From NCBI GenBank assembly GCA_018457305.1, contig JAGYHM010000077.1, positions 1 through 5,708 on the forward strand: a stretch of 5,708 bases of DNA, in the 5' to 3' direction. The stretch comes from Fusobacterium sp. GTDB taxonomy: Bacteria > Fusobacteriota > Fusobacteriia > Fusobacteriales > Fusobacteriaceae. This document shows, piece after piece, positions 1 to 5,341 of the stretch. Positions within the stretch are counted from its first letter, which is position 1; each line of letters starts with the position of its first letter. A program made the position numbers and the translations under genes. The notes under the pieces are model-generated. The model saw nothing but the letters and a program-made list of their open reading frames with translations. It was not told the DNA's origin and made no database searches.

Positions 1-22
1 AAAATTATGTTAGGAGAAATAA

Positions 23-904
23 ATGTATCTAATTCAATATTTACTTTGTAGATTTTTTATTTTTATTTTGTTATTATTTCCAGAAAAATTGAGATTTTCT
101 TTCGGAAATTTTCTAGGAAATTTAACTTATAAACTTATTAAAAAAAGAAGAGAAATTGCTATTTTAAATTTAAAAATGGCTTTCCCAGAAAAAAATATTA
201 AAGAAATTGAAAATCTTGCAAAAAAATCTTTTCAAATTATGATAAAAGCATTTCTATGTGTACTGTGGTTTGAAAAATATTTGAATAATAAAAAAAATAT
301 TAAGATTATAAATCAAGAAAATATAGAAAGTTTATTGGCAAGAAATAAAGGTTTAGTTGTTGCAACAATTCACATGGGAAATATGGAGTCTACTTTAAAA
401 GCTGCTGAAAATTATGAAATTGTTACAGTAGCAAAAAAGCAGAGAAACCCTTATATCAATGATTTTATGAATAAATTAAGAGCCAAGTACTCAAATGTAA
501 AAATTATAGAAAAAAGTAGAAATACGAGCAGAGAATTATTAGAAGAAATAAATGAGAAAAAAATTATTGCTCTATTTTCAGACCATAGAGATAGTGGAAG
601 TATTGTTCATTTTTTTAATAAGGATGCAAAAGCTCCAACTGGTGCCGTATCTTTGGCTTTAAAGCATGATATTCCTTTGATATTAGTTTATAATGTTATG
701 AATGATGATAACACAACAACTATCTATGTAAGTGATGAGATTATATTAGACAGAACTGATAACTTTAAAGAAGATGTTAATAAAAATACTCAAACTTTAA
801 TCTCAGAAATTGAAAAAATTATTACTAAATATCCAGAACAATGGATGTGGTTCCACGATAGATGGAACATTCATAGTTCTTTAAGAAAATTAAAGAAAAA
901 ATAA
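23..904 (+). CDS. LpxL/HtrB-family lipid A (Kdo2-lipid A type) acyltransferase
   Basis: Likely transfers a secondary acyl chain to a lipid A precursor at the cytoplasmic face of the inner membrane. A hydrophobic N-terminal segment (residues about 4-20) looks like the single membrane anchor of this family. It is followed by the usual basic stretch KKRREIAILNL (40-50). The family's catalytic HX4E motif is visible as H117-MGNM-E122 after the strand LVVATI. A second conserved region, IIALFSDHRD (181-190), follows, and the C-terminal block PEQWMWFHDRW (271-281) is typical. At 293 residues it is close to the usual size of about 300. The ATG at 23 has AGGAG at 12-16, six bases upstream, so the start is well supported. 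It converges on the methyltransferase gene. Which acyl donor and position it uses (LpxL, LpxM or a phospholipid-type relative) cannot be told from the sequence, so no symbol is given. Confidence 0.88.
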   Translation: MYLIQYLLCRFFIFILLLFPEKLRFSFGNFLGNLTYKLIKKRREIAILNLKMAFPEKNIKEIENLAKKSFQIMIKAFLCVLWFEKYLNNKKNIKIINQENIESLLARNKGLVVATIHMGNMESTLKAAENYEIVTVAKKQRNPYINDFMNKLRAKYSNVKIIEKSRNTSRELLEEINEKKIIALFSDHRDSGSIVHFFNKDAKAPTGAVSLALKHDIPLILVYNVMNDDNTTTIYVSDEIILDRTDNFKEDVNKNTQTLISEIEKIITKYPEQWMWFHDRWNIHSSLRKLKKK

Positions 905-913
905 AGAAAAAAA

Positions 914-976
914 GGAGACCGCGTTCGCTACGCTCACTGTCTCCCCTCTCTGCGAGGCTTGGGGCTACGCCCCAAA
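914..976 (+). repeat. GC-rich hairpin element A, copy 1
   Basis: A GC-rich island in AT-rich DNA starting nine bases after the acyltransferase stop. It has three parts. First is an outer stem GGAGAC (914-919) / GTCTCC (939-944), enclosing a small GCGT/ACGC hairpin (921-924/930-933). Next is a core CTCTCTGCGAGGC (946-958). Last is a perfect seven-pair hairpin TTGGGGC-TAC-GCCCCAA (959-975). The core and last hairpin recur on the other strand at 5266-5297. No T-run follows, so it is not a classical intrinsic terminator. Function unknown. Confidence 0.8.
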
Positions 977-1026
977 CCCCACACAAACAAAAAGTCAATT
1001 TATAATTTCCTTGGATATAAAAATTG

Positions 1027-1057
1027 GGCGACTGTTAAAATACTGTCGCCTTTTCTT
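1027..1057. terminator. Bidirectional intrinsic terminator between convergent genes
   Basis: A six-pair stem GGCGAC (1027-1032) / GTCGCC (1045-1050) is extended by two pairs after a T-T mismatch, and is followed on the + strand by TTTTCTT. On the - strand the stem is followed by CCAATTTTTA. It can therefore end transcripts of both the acyltransferase gene (about 120 bases after its stop) and the methyltransferase gene (about 110 bases after its stop). Confidence 0.75.
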
Positions 1058-1100
1058 GTGGAATTACTCCCTTCAATATTTCATAATTTTTTTTGTTAAA

Positions 1101-1154
1101 GAGGGCGTCGGGGCGACAGCCCCGACAAGGACTTTTAGTCCGTGGCGAGCCAAG
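1101..1154 (-). repeat. GC-rich hairpin element B, copy 1
   Basis: Read on the - strand, it begins five bases after the methyltransferase stop. A leader TGGCTCGCCACG (1152-1141) runs into a hairpin GGACT-AAA-AGTCC (1141-1129). Then comes an eight-pair hairpin GTCGGGGC-TGTC-GCCCCGAC (1126-1107) and GCCCTC (1106-1101). The leader matches 5117-5128 at 10 of 12 bases, and the hairpin layout is also shared, though the stems differ. No T-run follows the hairpins directly. Function unknown. Confidence 0.7.
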
Positions 1155-1159
1155 AAAGT

Positions 1160-1819
1160 TTAAATTTTTTTCATTTTAACTAAAGTATAAGTTCTATCAA
1201 CTTCTTCTCCAGTTGTAAGAGTTATTCTTTCTGAAATTTCTTTTATTTCTTCAAGTTTAAATTCTGTTTTTGCTATTACTTCTTTAATCATATCTTGGTC
1301 GTATAGTTTAAATTTTTCTCCAACAAAAGGCATTTTTTCCATAAATTCTCTATTTCCATAAGTAAGAACACAAAGCCCATTTTTCTTTAAAACTCTATTC
1401 ATTTCAGTTAAATTTTTTTCTGGTGCTTCCCAAAAATAAATTGTATTAACAGTAAAAATTTTATCAAAAGTTTCATCTGAATAAGGAATTTTTTCTCCAT
1501 CATAATGTTTAAATTCTACTAAATTACTATTATTACTACTATTTTTTTGTGCCTCATTAAACATAGTTTCAGAAATTTCTAAGCCATGATATTTAATATT
1601 TTTTCCTGCTTCTAATACTTTATCTAAATGCCCACAGTTCCCATGACCTAACTCTAAAATATAATCTTCATCTTTAATTTCTAAAAAATCAATAGTTCCT
1701 ATTGTCATTCCTATATTTGATTCATTCATTGTTTTTGCAACTTTTATTCCAAATTCTCCACTAGGGCAAGCCACTTGCCTTTCAACTTCTTTAAATTGTT
1801 CTTTAACTGGTTTTTGCAT
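1160..1819 (-). CDS. Class I SAM-dependent methyltransferase (Methyltransf_11 type)
   Basis: A cytoplasmic enzyme of 219 residues expected to use S-adenosylmethionine, substrate unknown. The Rossmann motif I is ILELGHGNCGH (54-64). Acidic residue E81 in YHGLEIS (77-83) sits at the end of strand 2, where it should bind the ribose hydroxyls. DGEKIPYSDETFDKIF (107-122) matches the motif II/III region of the UbiE-like Methyltransf_11 family, and RVLKKNGLCVLTYG (142-155) the post-motif segment. An N-terminal block with ACPSGEFG (17-24) and MNESN (31-35) precedes the fold and recurs in a subgroup of these enzymes, from memory. The start is secure: AAGGAGG lies at 1824-1830, just upstream of the ATG. 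It appears to be a single-gene unit, with its own promoter candidate behind the cbiK terminator and a shared terminator downstream. UbiE-like quinone or small-molecule methylation is possible but not supported by context. Confidence 0.9.
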   Translation of the reverse strand: MQKPVKEQFKEVERQVACPSGEFGIKVAKTMNESNIGMTIGTIDFLEIKDEDYILELGHGNCGHLDKVLEAGKNIKYHGLEISETMFNEAQKNSSNNSNLVEFKHYDGEKIPYSDETFDKIFTVNTIYFWEAPEKNLTEMNRVLKKNGLCVLTYGNREFMEKMPFVGEKFKLYDQDMIKEVIAKTEFKLEEIKEISERITLTTGEEVDRTYTLVKMKKI

Positions 1820-1864
1820 TTTTCCTCCTTAAACTATTTTAAAAAAATTTTTTTATCTATAAAT

Positions 1865-1891
1865 ATTATATCATAAAAGGGCTTGTTACAA
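1865..1891 (-). promoter_or_regulatory. Candidate extended -10 promoter for the methyltransferase gene
   Basis: On the - strand TGATATAAT (1873-1865) is an exact extended -10 box (TGnTATAAT). A partial -35, TTGTAA (1891-1886), lies 15 bases upstream. The short spacer is offset by the extended -10. The -35 lies inside the hairpin that ends cbiK. The leader to the ATG is about 40 bases and contains an A7T7 palindrome (1841-1854). Confidence 0.55.
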
Positions 1892-1917
1892 ATTTGCAAC
1901 AGCCCCATTTTTTATTT
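1879..1917. terminator. Intrinsic terminator of cbiK (T-runs on both strands)
   Basis: The stem pairs GGGCT (1879-1883) with AGCCC (1901-1905). It continues past one bulged T with GTT/AAC (1885-1887/1898-1900) and an inner CAAATTTG (1889-1896). Read on the - strand it starts a few bases after the cbiK stop and is followed by TTTTATGATAT. The + strand side is followed by ATTTTTTATTT, so it could also stop antisense transcripts entering cbiK. Confidence 0.8.
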
Positions 1918-2748
1918 ATATATATATCTTGCTTCGTATTCTCTTTTAAATTTTCCAATTTCACTTTCTTCAAGTTCAATAGATTTTTTTAAATGAGATA
2001 AGAAAATTTCTTGAATTCCATCAAATTCTCCAAGTCCTTTCATTATAACTTCATTAACTTTTATTCCATTTTCTTCAAGTTCTTCTTTAAAATCAATAGC
2101 CATATCTTTTTTAGCATGTTCACCAGCTACAAACATAAATGGAGCCAACTTAACTGCCTCAATATTATTTTTCTTTAATTTTTTCAATAAACTATCCATT
2201 AAAGGATAACCCTTTGTACTTACTACATAAACATCATCATAGCCTAAATCTTCAAAAACATATTCTATCATTGGATAAGCAGAGCCTACATAAGAATCTG
2301 TTCCATGGCAAACAAAAACAAGAGCCTCATTTTTATTTTTTGGCACATATTCTTCTGCTAATATATTTACAATTTCTTTATAATCAGCCAACGAATTTAA
2401 AAGAGGAGTTCCAATCTTCACTACTTCAAATTTATCTGCTACCTCTTGAACTTCTTTTACCAAATGCTCATATTCATAACCTGCTATGATATGAGATGTT
2501 TGTACTATAAGTTCTTTATATCCTTTTTCAACTAGGTCTTCTAAAATCTTTTTAGGTGTTTCTCTATAAAAATCTCTATTTCTTAATTTTTTTATAACTA
2601 TTCTTGATGTATATGCTTCAAAAAAATCATAATCCTTAAACTCTTCTGCAAATTTTTTATTCATTTTATTTAAAGTTTTTTCTCTTGTATCGTCGTGTGT
2701 AGTTCCAAAATGAACTACCAAAAGTGCTTTCTTATTATTTTCTTTCAT
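1912..2748 (-). CDS. cbiK: CbiK-type sirohydrochlorin cobaltochelatase (anaerobic cobalamin pathway)
   Basis: A class II chelatase expected to insert Co(II) into sirohydrochlorin (or its precorrin-2 precursor) early in anaerobic cobalamin synthesis. There is no signal peptide, so it should be cytoplasmic. With the start used here the protein has 278 residues, close to the roughly 264 of Salmonella CbiK. The N-terminus KKALLVVHFGTTHDDT (6-21) matches the family. Metal ligands known from Salmonella CbiK (Glu89, His145, His207) have counterparts at the same spacing: E92 in AGYEYEHL, H148 in VCHGT and H211 in AGEHAKKD. The start at 2748 is chosen because GGAGG (2761-2757) lies eight bases before that ATG; starts at 2766 (TTG) or 2763 (ATG) would overlap this site. 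The gene stands alone, with no other cobalamin gene in the window. Another metal (Ni or Fe) or the siroheme branch is possible. Confidence 0.92.
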   Translation of the reverse strand: MKENNKKALLVVHFGTTHDDTREKTLNKMNKKFAEEFKDYDFFEAYTSRIVIKKLRNRDFYRETPKKILEDLVEKGYKELIVQTSHIIAGYEYEHLVKEVQEVADKFEVVKIGTPLLNSLADYKEIVNILAEEYVPKNKNEALVFVCHGTDSYVGSAYPMIEYVFEDLGYDDVYVVSTKGYPLMDSLLKKLKKNNIEAVKLAPFMFVAGEHAKKDMAIDFKEELEENGIKVNEVIMKGLGEFDGIQEIFLSHLKKSIELEESEIGKFKREYEARYIYK

Positions 2749-2756
2749 AAACTTAA

Positions 2757-2761
2757 CCTCC
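2757..2761 (-). promoter_or_regulatory. Ribosome binding site that fixes the cbiK start
   Basis: GGAGG on the - strand, followed by the eight-base spacer TTAAGTTT and the ATG at 2748. The upstream in-frame TTG (2766) and ATG (2763) overlap or touch this site and have only TTAAAAATT-like sequence before them, so they are poor start candidates. Confidence 0.8.
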
Positions 2762-2793
2762 ATCAAATTTTTAATAATTAAAACTCTACTTTT

Positions 2794-2802
2794 ATAGTAT
2801 CA
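2794..2802 (-). promoter_or_regulatory. Weak candidate -10 region for cbiK
   Basis: TGATACTAT on the - strand fits an extended -10 (TGnTATAAT) with two mismatches in the hexamer, about 45 bases before the cbiK ATG. No convincing -35 lies upstream; the sequence there is only A/T. A promoter is expected here because the secF terminator separates the two genes. Confidence 0.3.
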
Positions 2803-2826
2803 TATTAAATATTAAAAATAAAATAA

Positions 2827-2848
2827 TTTTTTTTGGGGGGCAAGCCAA
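2827..2848 (-). repeat. Short B-like remnant next to a T8G6 homopolymer pair
   Basis: On the - strand TTGGCTTGCC (2847-2838) matches TTGGCTCGCC of element B copy 1 at 9 of 10 bases and then runs into C and A homopolymers (G6 at 2835-2840, T8 at 2827-2834 on the + strand). It may be an eroded fragment of the B family, but it is short enough to be chance. Confidence 0.3.
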
Positions 2849-2888
2849 AATAAAAAGGAACTGTCTTTCATTTTCTAACAGTCCCTTT
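2847..2888 (-). terminator. Intrinsic terminator of the secD-secF operon
   Basis: On the - strand, ten bases after the secF stop, GGGACTGT (2885-2878) pairs with ACAGTTCC (2864-2857), with one G-T wobble and flanking A-T pairs. TTTTTATTTT (2856-2847) follows at once. This is a textbook stem plus T-run and marks the end of the sec operon, isolating cbiK. Confidence 0.9.
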
Positions 2889-2895
2889 CTTAATT

Positions 2896-3837
2896 TTACA
2901 CTAATATTTTTTCTTCTCTTTCTTTTTCTTCTTTTTCTTTAAACATTTCTTGAAATTTTTCTTTTTTGTTTTTATTTAAGAAATAAACAAGTGGTGTTGC
3001 TATAAATATTGAACTATATGTCCCAGCTAAAACTCCAATAAGTAATGTAACAATAAATGTTTTTAAACTCGCTCCACCAAAAACTAAAATCGCAATTATA
3101 GCAAGTAAAGTCGTAAGTGAAGTATTTAATGAACGAATAGCTGTTTGATTAACTGAATTATCCATACATTCTTCCAAAGTCAAATCTTTTCTTCTTTTTA
3201 AATTTTCTCTAATTCTATCATAAATTACTATTGTATCATTTATTGAATACCCAAGTATTGTTAAAATTGCTGCAATAAAAGGAGTGTCAATTTCATACCC
3301 TAATAATACAAGACCTCCTATCGCAACAGATATATCATGAATTAAAGATAAAATTCCTCCTATTGCAAAAGAAAATTCAAATCTAAATGTTATATAAAGA
3401 ACTATTAAGATAGAGCCTATTATAAGTGAATATATTGCTGATTTTTTTAAATCTGCTCCTATACTTGCTCCAACTTTTTCTTCCTTATCCAAAGTATAAG
3501 TTCCTATTTTTTTCAAATTTTTAAGAACTTCTCTTTTCTCATTTTCTTTAATCTCTTGAACTCTAATTATTATTGTTCCATCATCAGAAATTTGAACTTT
3601 TCTACTATTTCTACTAAGTTGTGAAATTTCACTTGATAGTTCATCTAAATTATTATTTATAGTGCTTAAATCTACTTGTTTTTCATTATAATGTATTTGT
3701 ATTAAATTTCCACCTGAAAAATCTATTCCATAATTTAGACCCTTTATCAGAAACAACATTACCGAAATAATTACTGCAACAGTTGCTACACCTAAATATA
3801 TTTTACTATGTTTTATTACTTTTAAATCTACTTTCAT
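2896..3837 (-). CDS. secF: Protein translocase subunit SecF
   Basis: Inner-membrane partner of SecD. The SecDF complex pulls exported proteins through SecYEG using the proton gradient. The 313-residue length is normal for SecF. After the first membrane segment (about 14-31) comes the signature GLNYGIDFSGG (33-43). An external domain follows (about 45-130), then five further membrane segments between about 133 and 287. Conserved blocks are SLIHDISVAIG (164-174), LGYSINDTIVIYDRIREN (195-212) and RSLNTSLTTLL (235-245). D201 is in the position of the conserved membrane Asp. The tail from 289 is strongly charged with Lys and Glu. Its ATG overlaps the secD stop by one base (TAATG), and AAGGTGA (3850-3844) inside the secD 3' end serves as ribosome binding site, so translation is probably coupled. 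Transcription ends at the hairpin just downstream. Confidence 0.98.
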   Translation of the reverse strand: MKVDLKVIKHSKIYLGVATVAVIISVMLFLIKGLNYGIDFSGGNLIQIHYNEKQVDLSTINNNLDELSSEISQLSRNSRKVQISDDGTIIIRVQEIKENEKREVLKNLKKIGTYTLDKEEKVGASIGADLKKSAIYSLIIGSILIVLYITFRFEFSFAIGGILSLIHDISVAIGGLVLLGYEIDTPFIAAILTILGYSINDTIVIYDRIRENLKRRKDLTLEECMDNSVNQTAIRSLNTSLTTLLAIIAILVFGGASLKTFIVTLLIGVLAGTYSSIFIATPLVYFLNKNKKEKFQEMFKEKEEKEREEKILV

Positions 3838-5066
3838 TATTTATCACCTTCCACTTTTACACCAAAATATTTAGGATCTTCAAGTTTAAATACTTTTAAG
3901 AAACCTTGTAGCATAAATTTAGTTGCTGTTATTGCAGTAAACATTGATGCAAGTGTTCCAAGTGCAAGTGTTACAGCAAAACCTTTTATAGGTCCTGTAC
4001 CAAAAATAAATAATATTGTTGTAATTATAAGTGTTGTTAAATTTGAGTCAAATATTGCAACAAATCCTTTACTAAATCCAGAATTTATAGAATTTCTTAC
4101 TGTATTTCCAAATCTTAGTTCTTCTTTTATTCTTTCAAAAATTATAACATTTGCATCAACTGCCATACCAAGTGATAAAATAAATCCTGCTATTCCCGGT
4201 AATGTAAGTGTTGCATCAATAAAGTTTAACGATGCAAAAGTTATTAGTCCAAATAAAATTATTGCTAAGTTTGCAACTATTCCAGGAAATCTATATAAGA
4301 ATATCATAAAGCCCCAAATAAGTCCTATTGCAACTATACCTGCATTTTTACTTTGTGCTATTGATTCATCTCCAAGTGATGCACCAACTGTTCTTGTTTC
4401 AACAATTTCTGCCTTAACTGGCAATGCTCCAGCATTTAGAAGAGTCGCAGTTGCTTTTGCTTCTTCAACAGTATAATTTCCTGTAATAACTCCACTTCCA
4501 CTTGGAATTTCTGAATTTATTTGTGGTGCTGTTTGAATTGCTCCATCAAGAGTTATTGCTAATTTTTTCCCAATGTTTTCTCTTGTTATCTGAGCAAATT
4601 TTTCTGCTCCCTCATTAGTCATTTTAAATGCAATTTGAGGACGACCTAAATTATCATAAGAAACATCAGCTTCTTTTAAAGCAGAACCAGTTAATAAAGT
4701 TTCTCCTAATTTTCCATCATCATCAACAATTTTAAATTCCATCAAGGCAGTTTTTCCAATTAAAGCAATTGCTTCTTCTGTATCTTTTAAACCAGGTAAT
4801 TCAATAATAACTCTATTGTCTCCTGCTTTTTGTATAACAGACTCAGCAACTCCTATTCCATTTACCCGTCTATCTAAAACTTCTATAAGTCTATTCATAG
4901 CCTTATTGTCAATTTTAACATCTCCCTCTGGTATAGCTTCTAAAACTATATAAGCTCCACCTTTTAAATCTAGTCCCAATTTAATAGGTTTCATCAAACT
5001 AAACCAGATTGAAGTTATTAAAACTCCTAAAACTAAAACTACTTTCATAATAAATTTAGTTTTCAT
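3837..5066 (-). CDS. secD: Protein translocase subunit SecD (short form)
   Basis: Membrane subunit that, with SecF, drives late steps of Sec-dependent export with the proton gradient. The first membrane segment (about 7-25) leads to the signature LGLDLKGG (30-37). An external region (about 38-240) includes DRRVNGIGVAE (65-75), VIIELPG (86-92) and the P1-type segment up to NAGALPVKAEIVETRTVGASLG (211-232). Five membrane segments follow. The key block LSLGMAVDANVIIFERIKEE (297-316) has D304 in the place of the essential membrane Asp (D519 of E. coli). FDSNLTT (339-345) and GTGPIKGFAVTLALG (356-370) complete the family pattern. At 409 residues it is about two thirds of E. coli SecD (615), with the loss in the external domain, as in many non-proteobacterial forms. 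The ATG has AAGGA at 5080-5076. The gene lies upstream of secF with a one-base overlap, and downstream of ruvX on the same strand. Confidence 0.98.
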   Translation of the reverse strand: MKTKFIMKVVLVLGVLITSIWFSLMKPIKLGLDLKGGAYIVLEAIPEGDVKIDNKAMNRLIEVLDRRVNGIGVAESVIQKAGDNRVIIELPGLKDTEEAIALIGKTALMEFKIVDDDGKLGETLLTGSALKEADVSYDNLGRPQIAFKMTNEGAEKFAQITRENIGKKLAITLDGAIQTAPQINSEIPSGSGVITGNYTVEEAKATATLLNAGALPVKAEIVETRTVGASLGDESIAQSKNAGIVAIGLIWGFMIFLYRFPGIVANLAIILFGLITFASLNFIDATLTLPGIAGFILSLGMAVDANVIIFERIKEELRFGNTVRNSINSGFSKGFVAIFDSNLTTLIITTILFIFGTGPIKGFAVTLALGTLASMFTAITATKFMLQGFLKVFKLEDPKYFGVKVEGDK

Positions 5067-5114
5067 TTTTCACTTTCCTTTCATATTTTATTTTATATAT
5101 TTTTATTCTTTTCT

Positions 5115-5173
5115 TTTGGCTCACTACGAGCTTAACGCTCTGCTCGCAATCTGCGACGCGGTGGCGTCGCCTC
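5115..5173 (+). repeat. GC-rich hairpin element B, copy 2
   Basis: Located 50-110 bases upstream of the secD start. The leader TGGCTCACTACG (5117-5128) matches element B copy 1 at 10 of 12 bases. Its last G begins a hairpin GAGC-TTAAC-GCTC (5128-5140), just as the last G of copy 1 begins its first hairpin. After a twelve-base linker comes a perfect seven-pair hairpin GCGACGC-GGTG-GCGTCGC (5153-5170) and CTC. The stem sequences differ from copy 1 but the layout is the same. It lies in the probable leader of secD. Confidence 0.65.
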
Positions 5174-5205
5174 ACACTTCAAAATAATTTTTTATTTTTT
5201 AGAAA

Positions 5206-5211
5206 ATTATA
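5206..5211 (-). promoter_or_regulatory. Weak candidate -10 box upstream of secD
   Basis: TATAAT on the - strand (5211-5206) is a perfect -10 hexamer in the AT-rich middle of the gap. The best -35-like sequence (TTTACG, 5237-5232) is 20 bases away, too far. With this base composition such a match is expected fairly often. secD-secF may instead be read through from ruvX, since no terminator with a T-run separates them. Confidence 0.2.
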
Positions 5212-5265
5212 AATCTTTTCACTCTCCTGCTCGTAAATGTATCTTTATAAATTTCACTCTAGGGA

Positions 5266-5334
5266 TTTGGGGCGATAGCCCCAAGCCTCGCAGAGAGCGG
5301 GAAACAGGTTTGCAATGCAAACCGCAGTTTCCCC
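5266..5334 (-). repeat. GC-rich hairpin element A, copy 2
   Basis: Read on the - strand it begins eight bases after the ruvX stop. An outer stem GGGAAAC (5333-5327) / GTTTCCC (5305-5299) encloses a perfect inner hairpin GGTTTGC-ATT-GCAAACC (5323-5307). The core CTCTCTGCGAGGC (5297-5285) and hairpin TTGGGGC-TATC-GCCCCAA (5284-5267) follow. From 5297 to 5266 it equals 946-976 except for one extra base in the last loop. The outer stem differs from copy 1 at paired positions, so pairing is kept. No T-run follows. Confidence 0.8.
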
Positions 5335-5341
5335 ATTACTT

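Noticed and set aside
1..51. Possible 3' end of an upstream + strand gene, ending at 13 (frame 2) or 51 (frame 1)
   Set aside because: Only 4 to 17 codons are visible and either frame could be the real one. The spacing before the acyltransferase hints at an operon but nothing identifies a gene.
914..976. Element A copy 1 as the acyltransferase terminator
   Set aside because: No T-run follows either hairpin. The stem with TTTTCTT at 1027-1057 is the better terminator.
905..1159. CRISPR array or tRNA in the GC-rich gap
   Set aside because: There are no regularly spaced direct repeats, and the hairpins do not form a cloverleaf with tRNA-like conserved positions.
2214..2489. 91-codon + strand open frame
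   Set aside because: It lies wholly inside cbiK on the opposite strand, has no ribosome binding site and gives a Leu/His-rich low-complexity product typical of an antisense shadow.
2749..2895. Cobalamin riboswitch upstream of cbiK
   Set aside because: The gap is short and AT-rich, half of it is the secF terminator, and no B12-box-like sequence or multi-stem structure is visible.
5259..5336. 26-codon - strand frame starting with ATG at 5336 after ruvX
   Set aside because: It is made entirely of repeat element A copy 2, has no ribosome binding site and ends right after the repeat.
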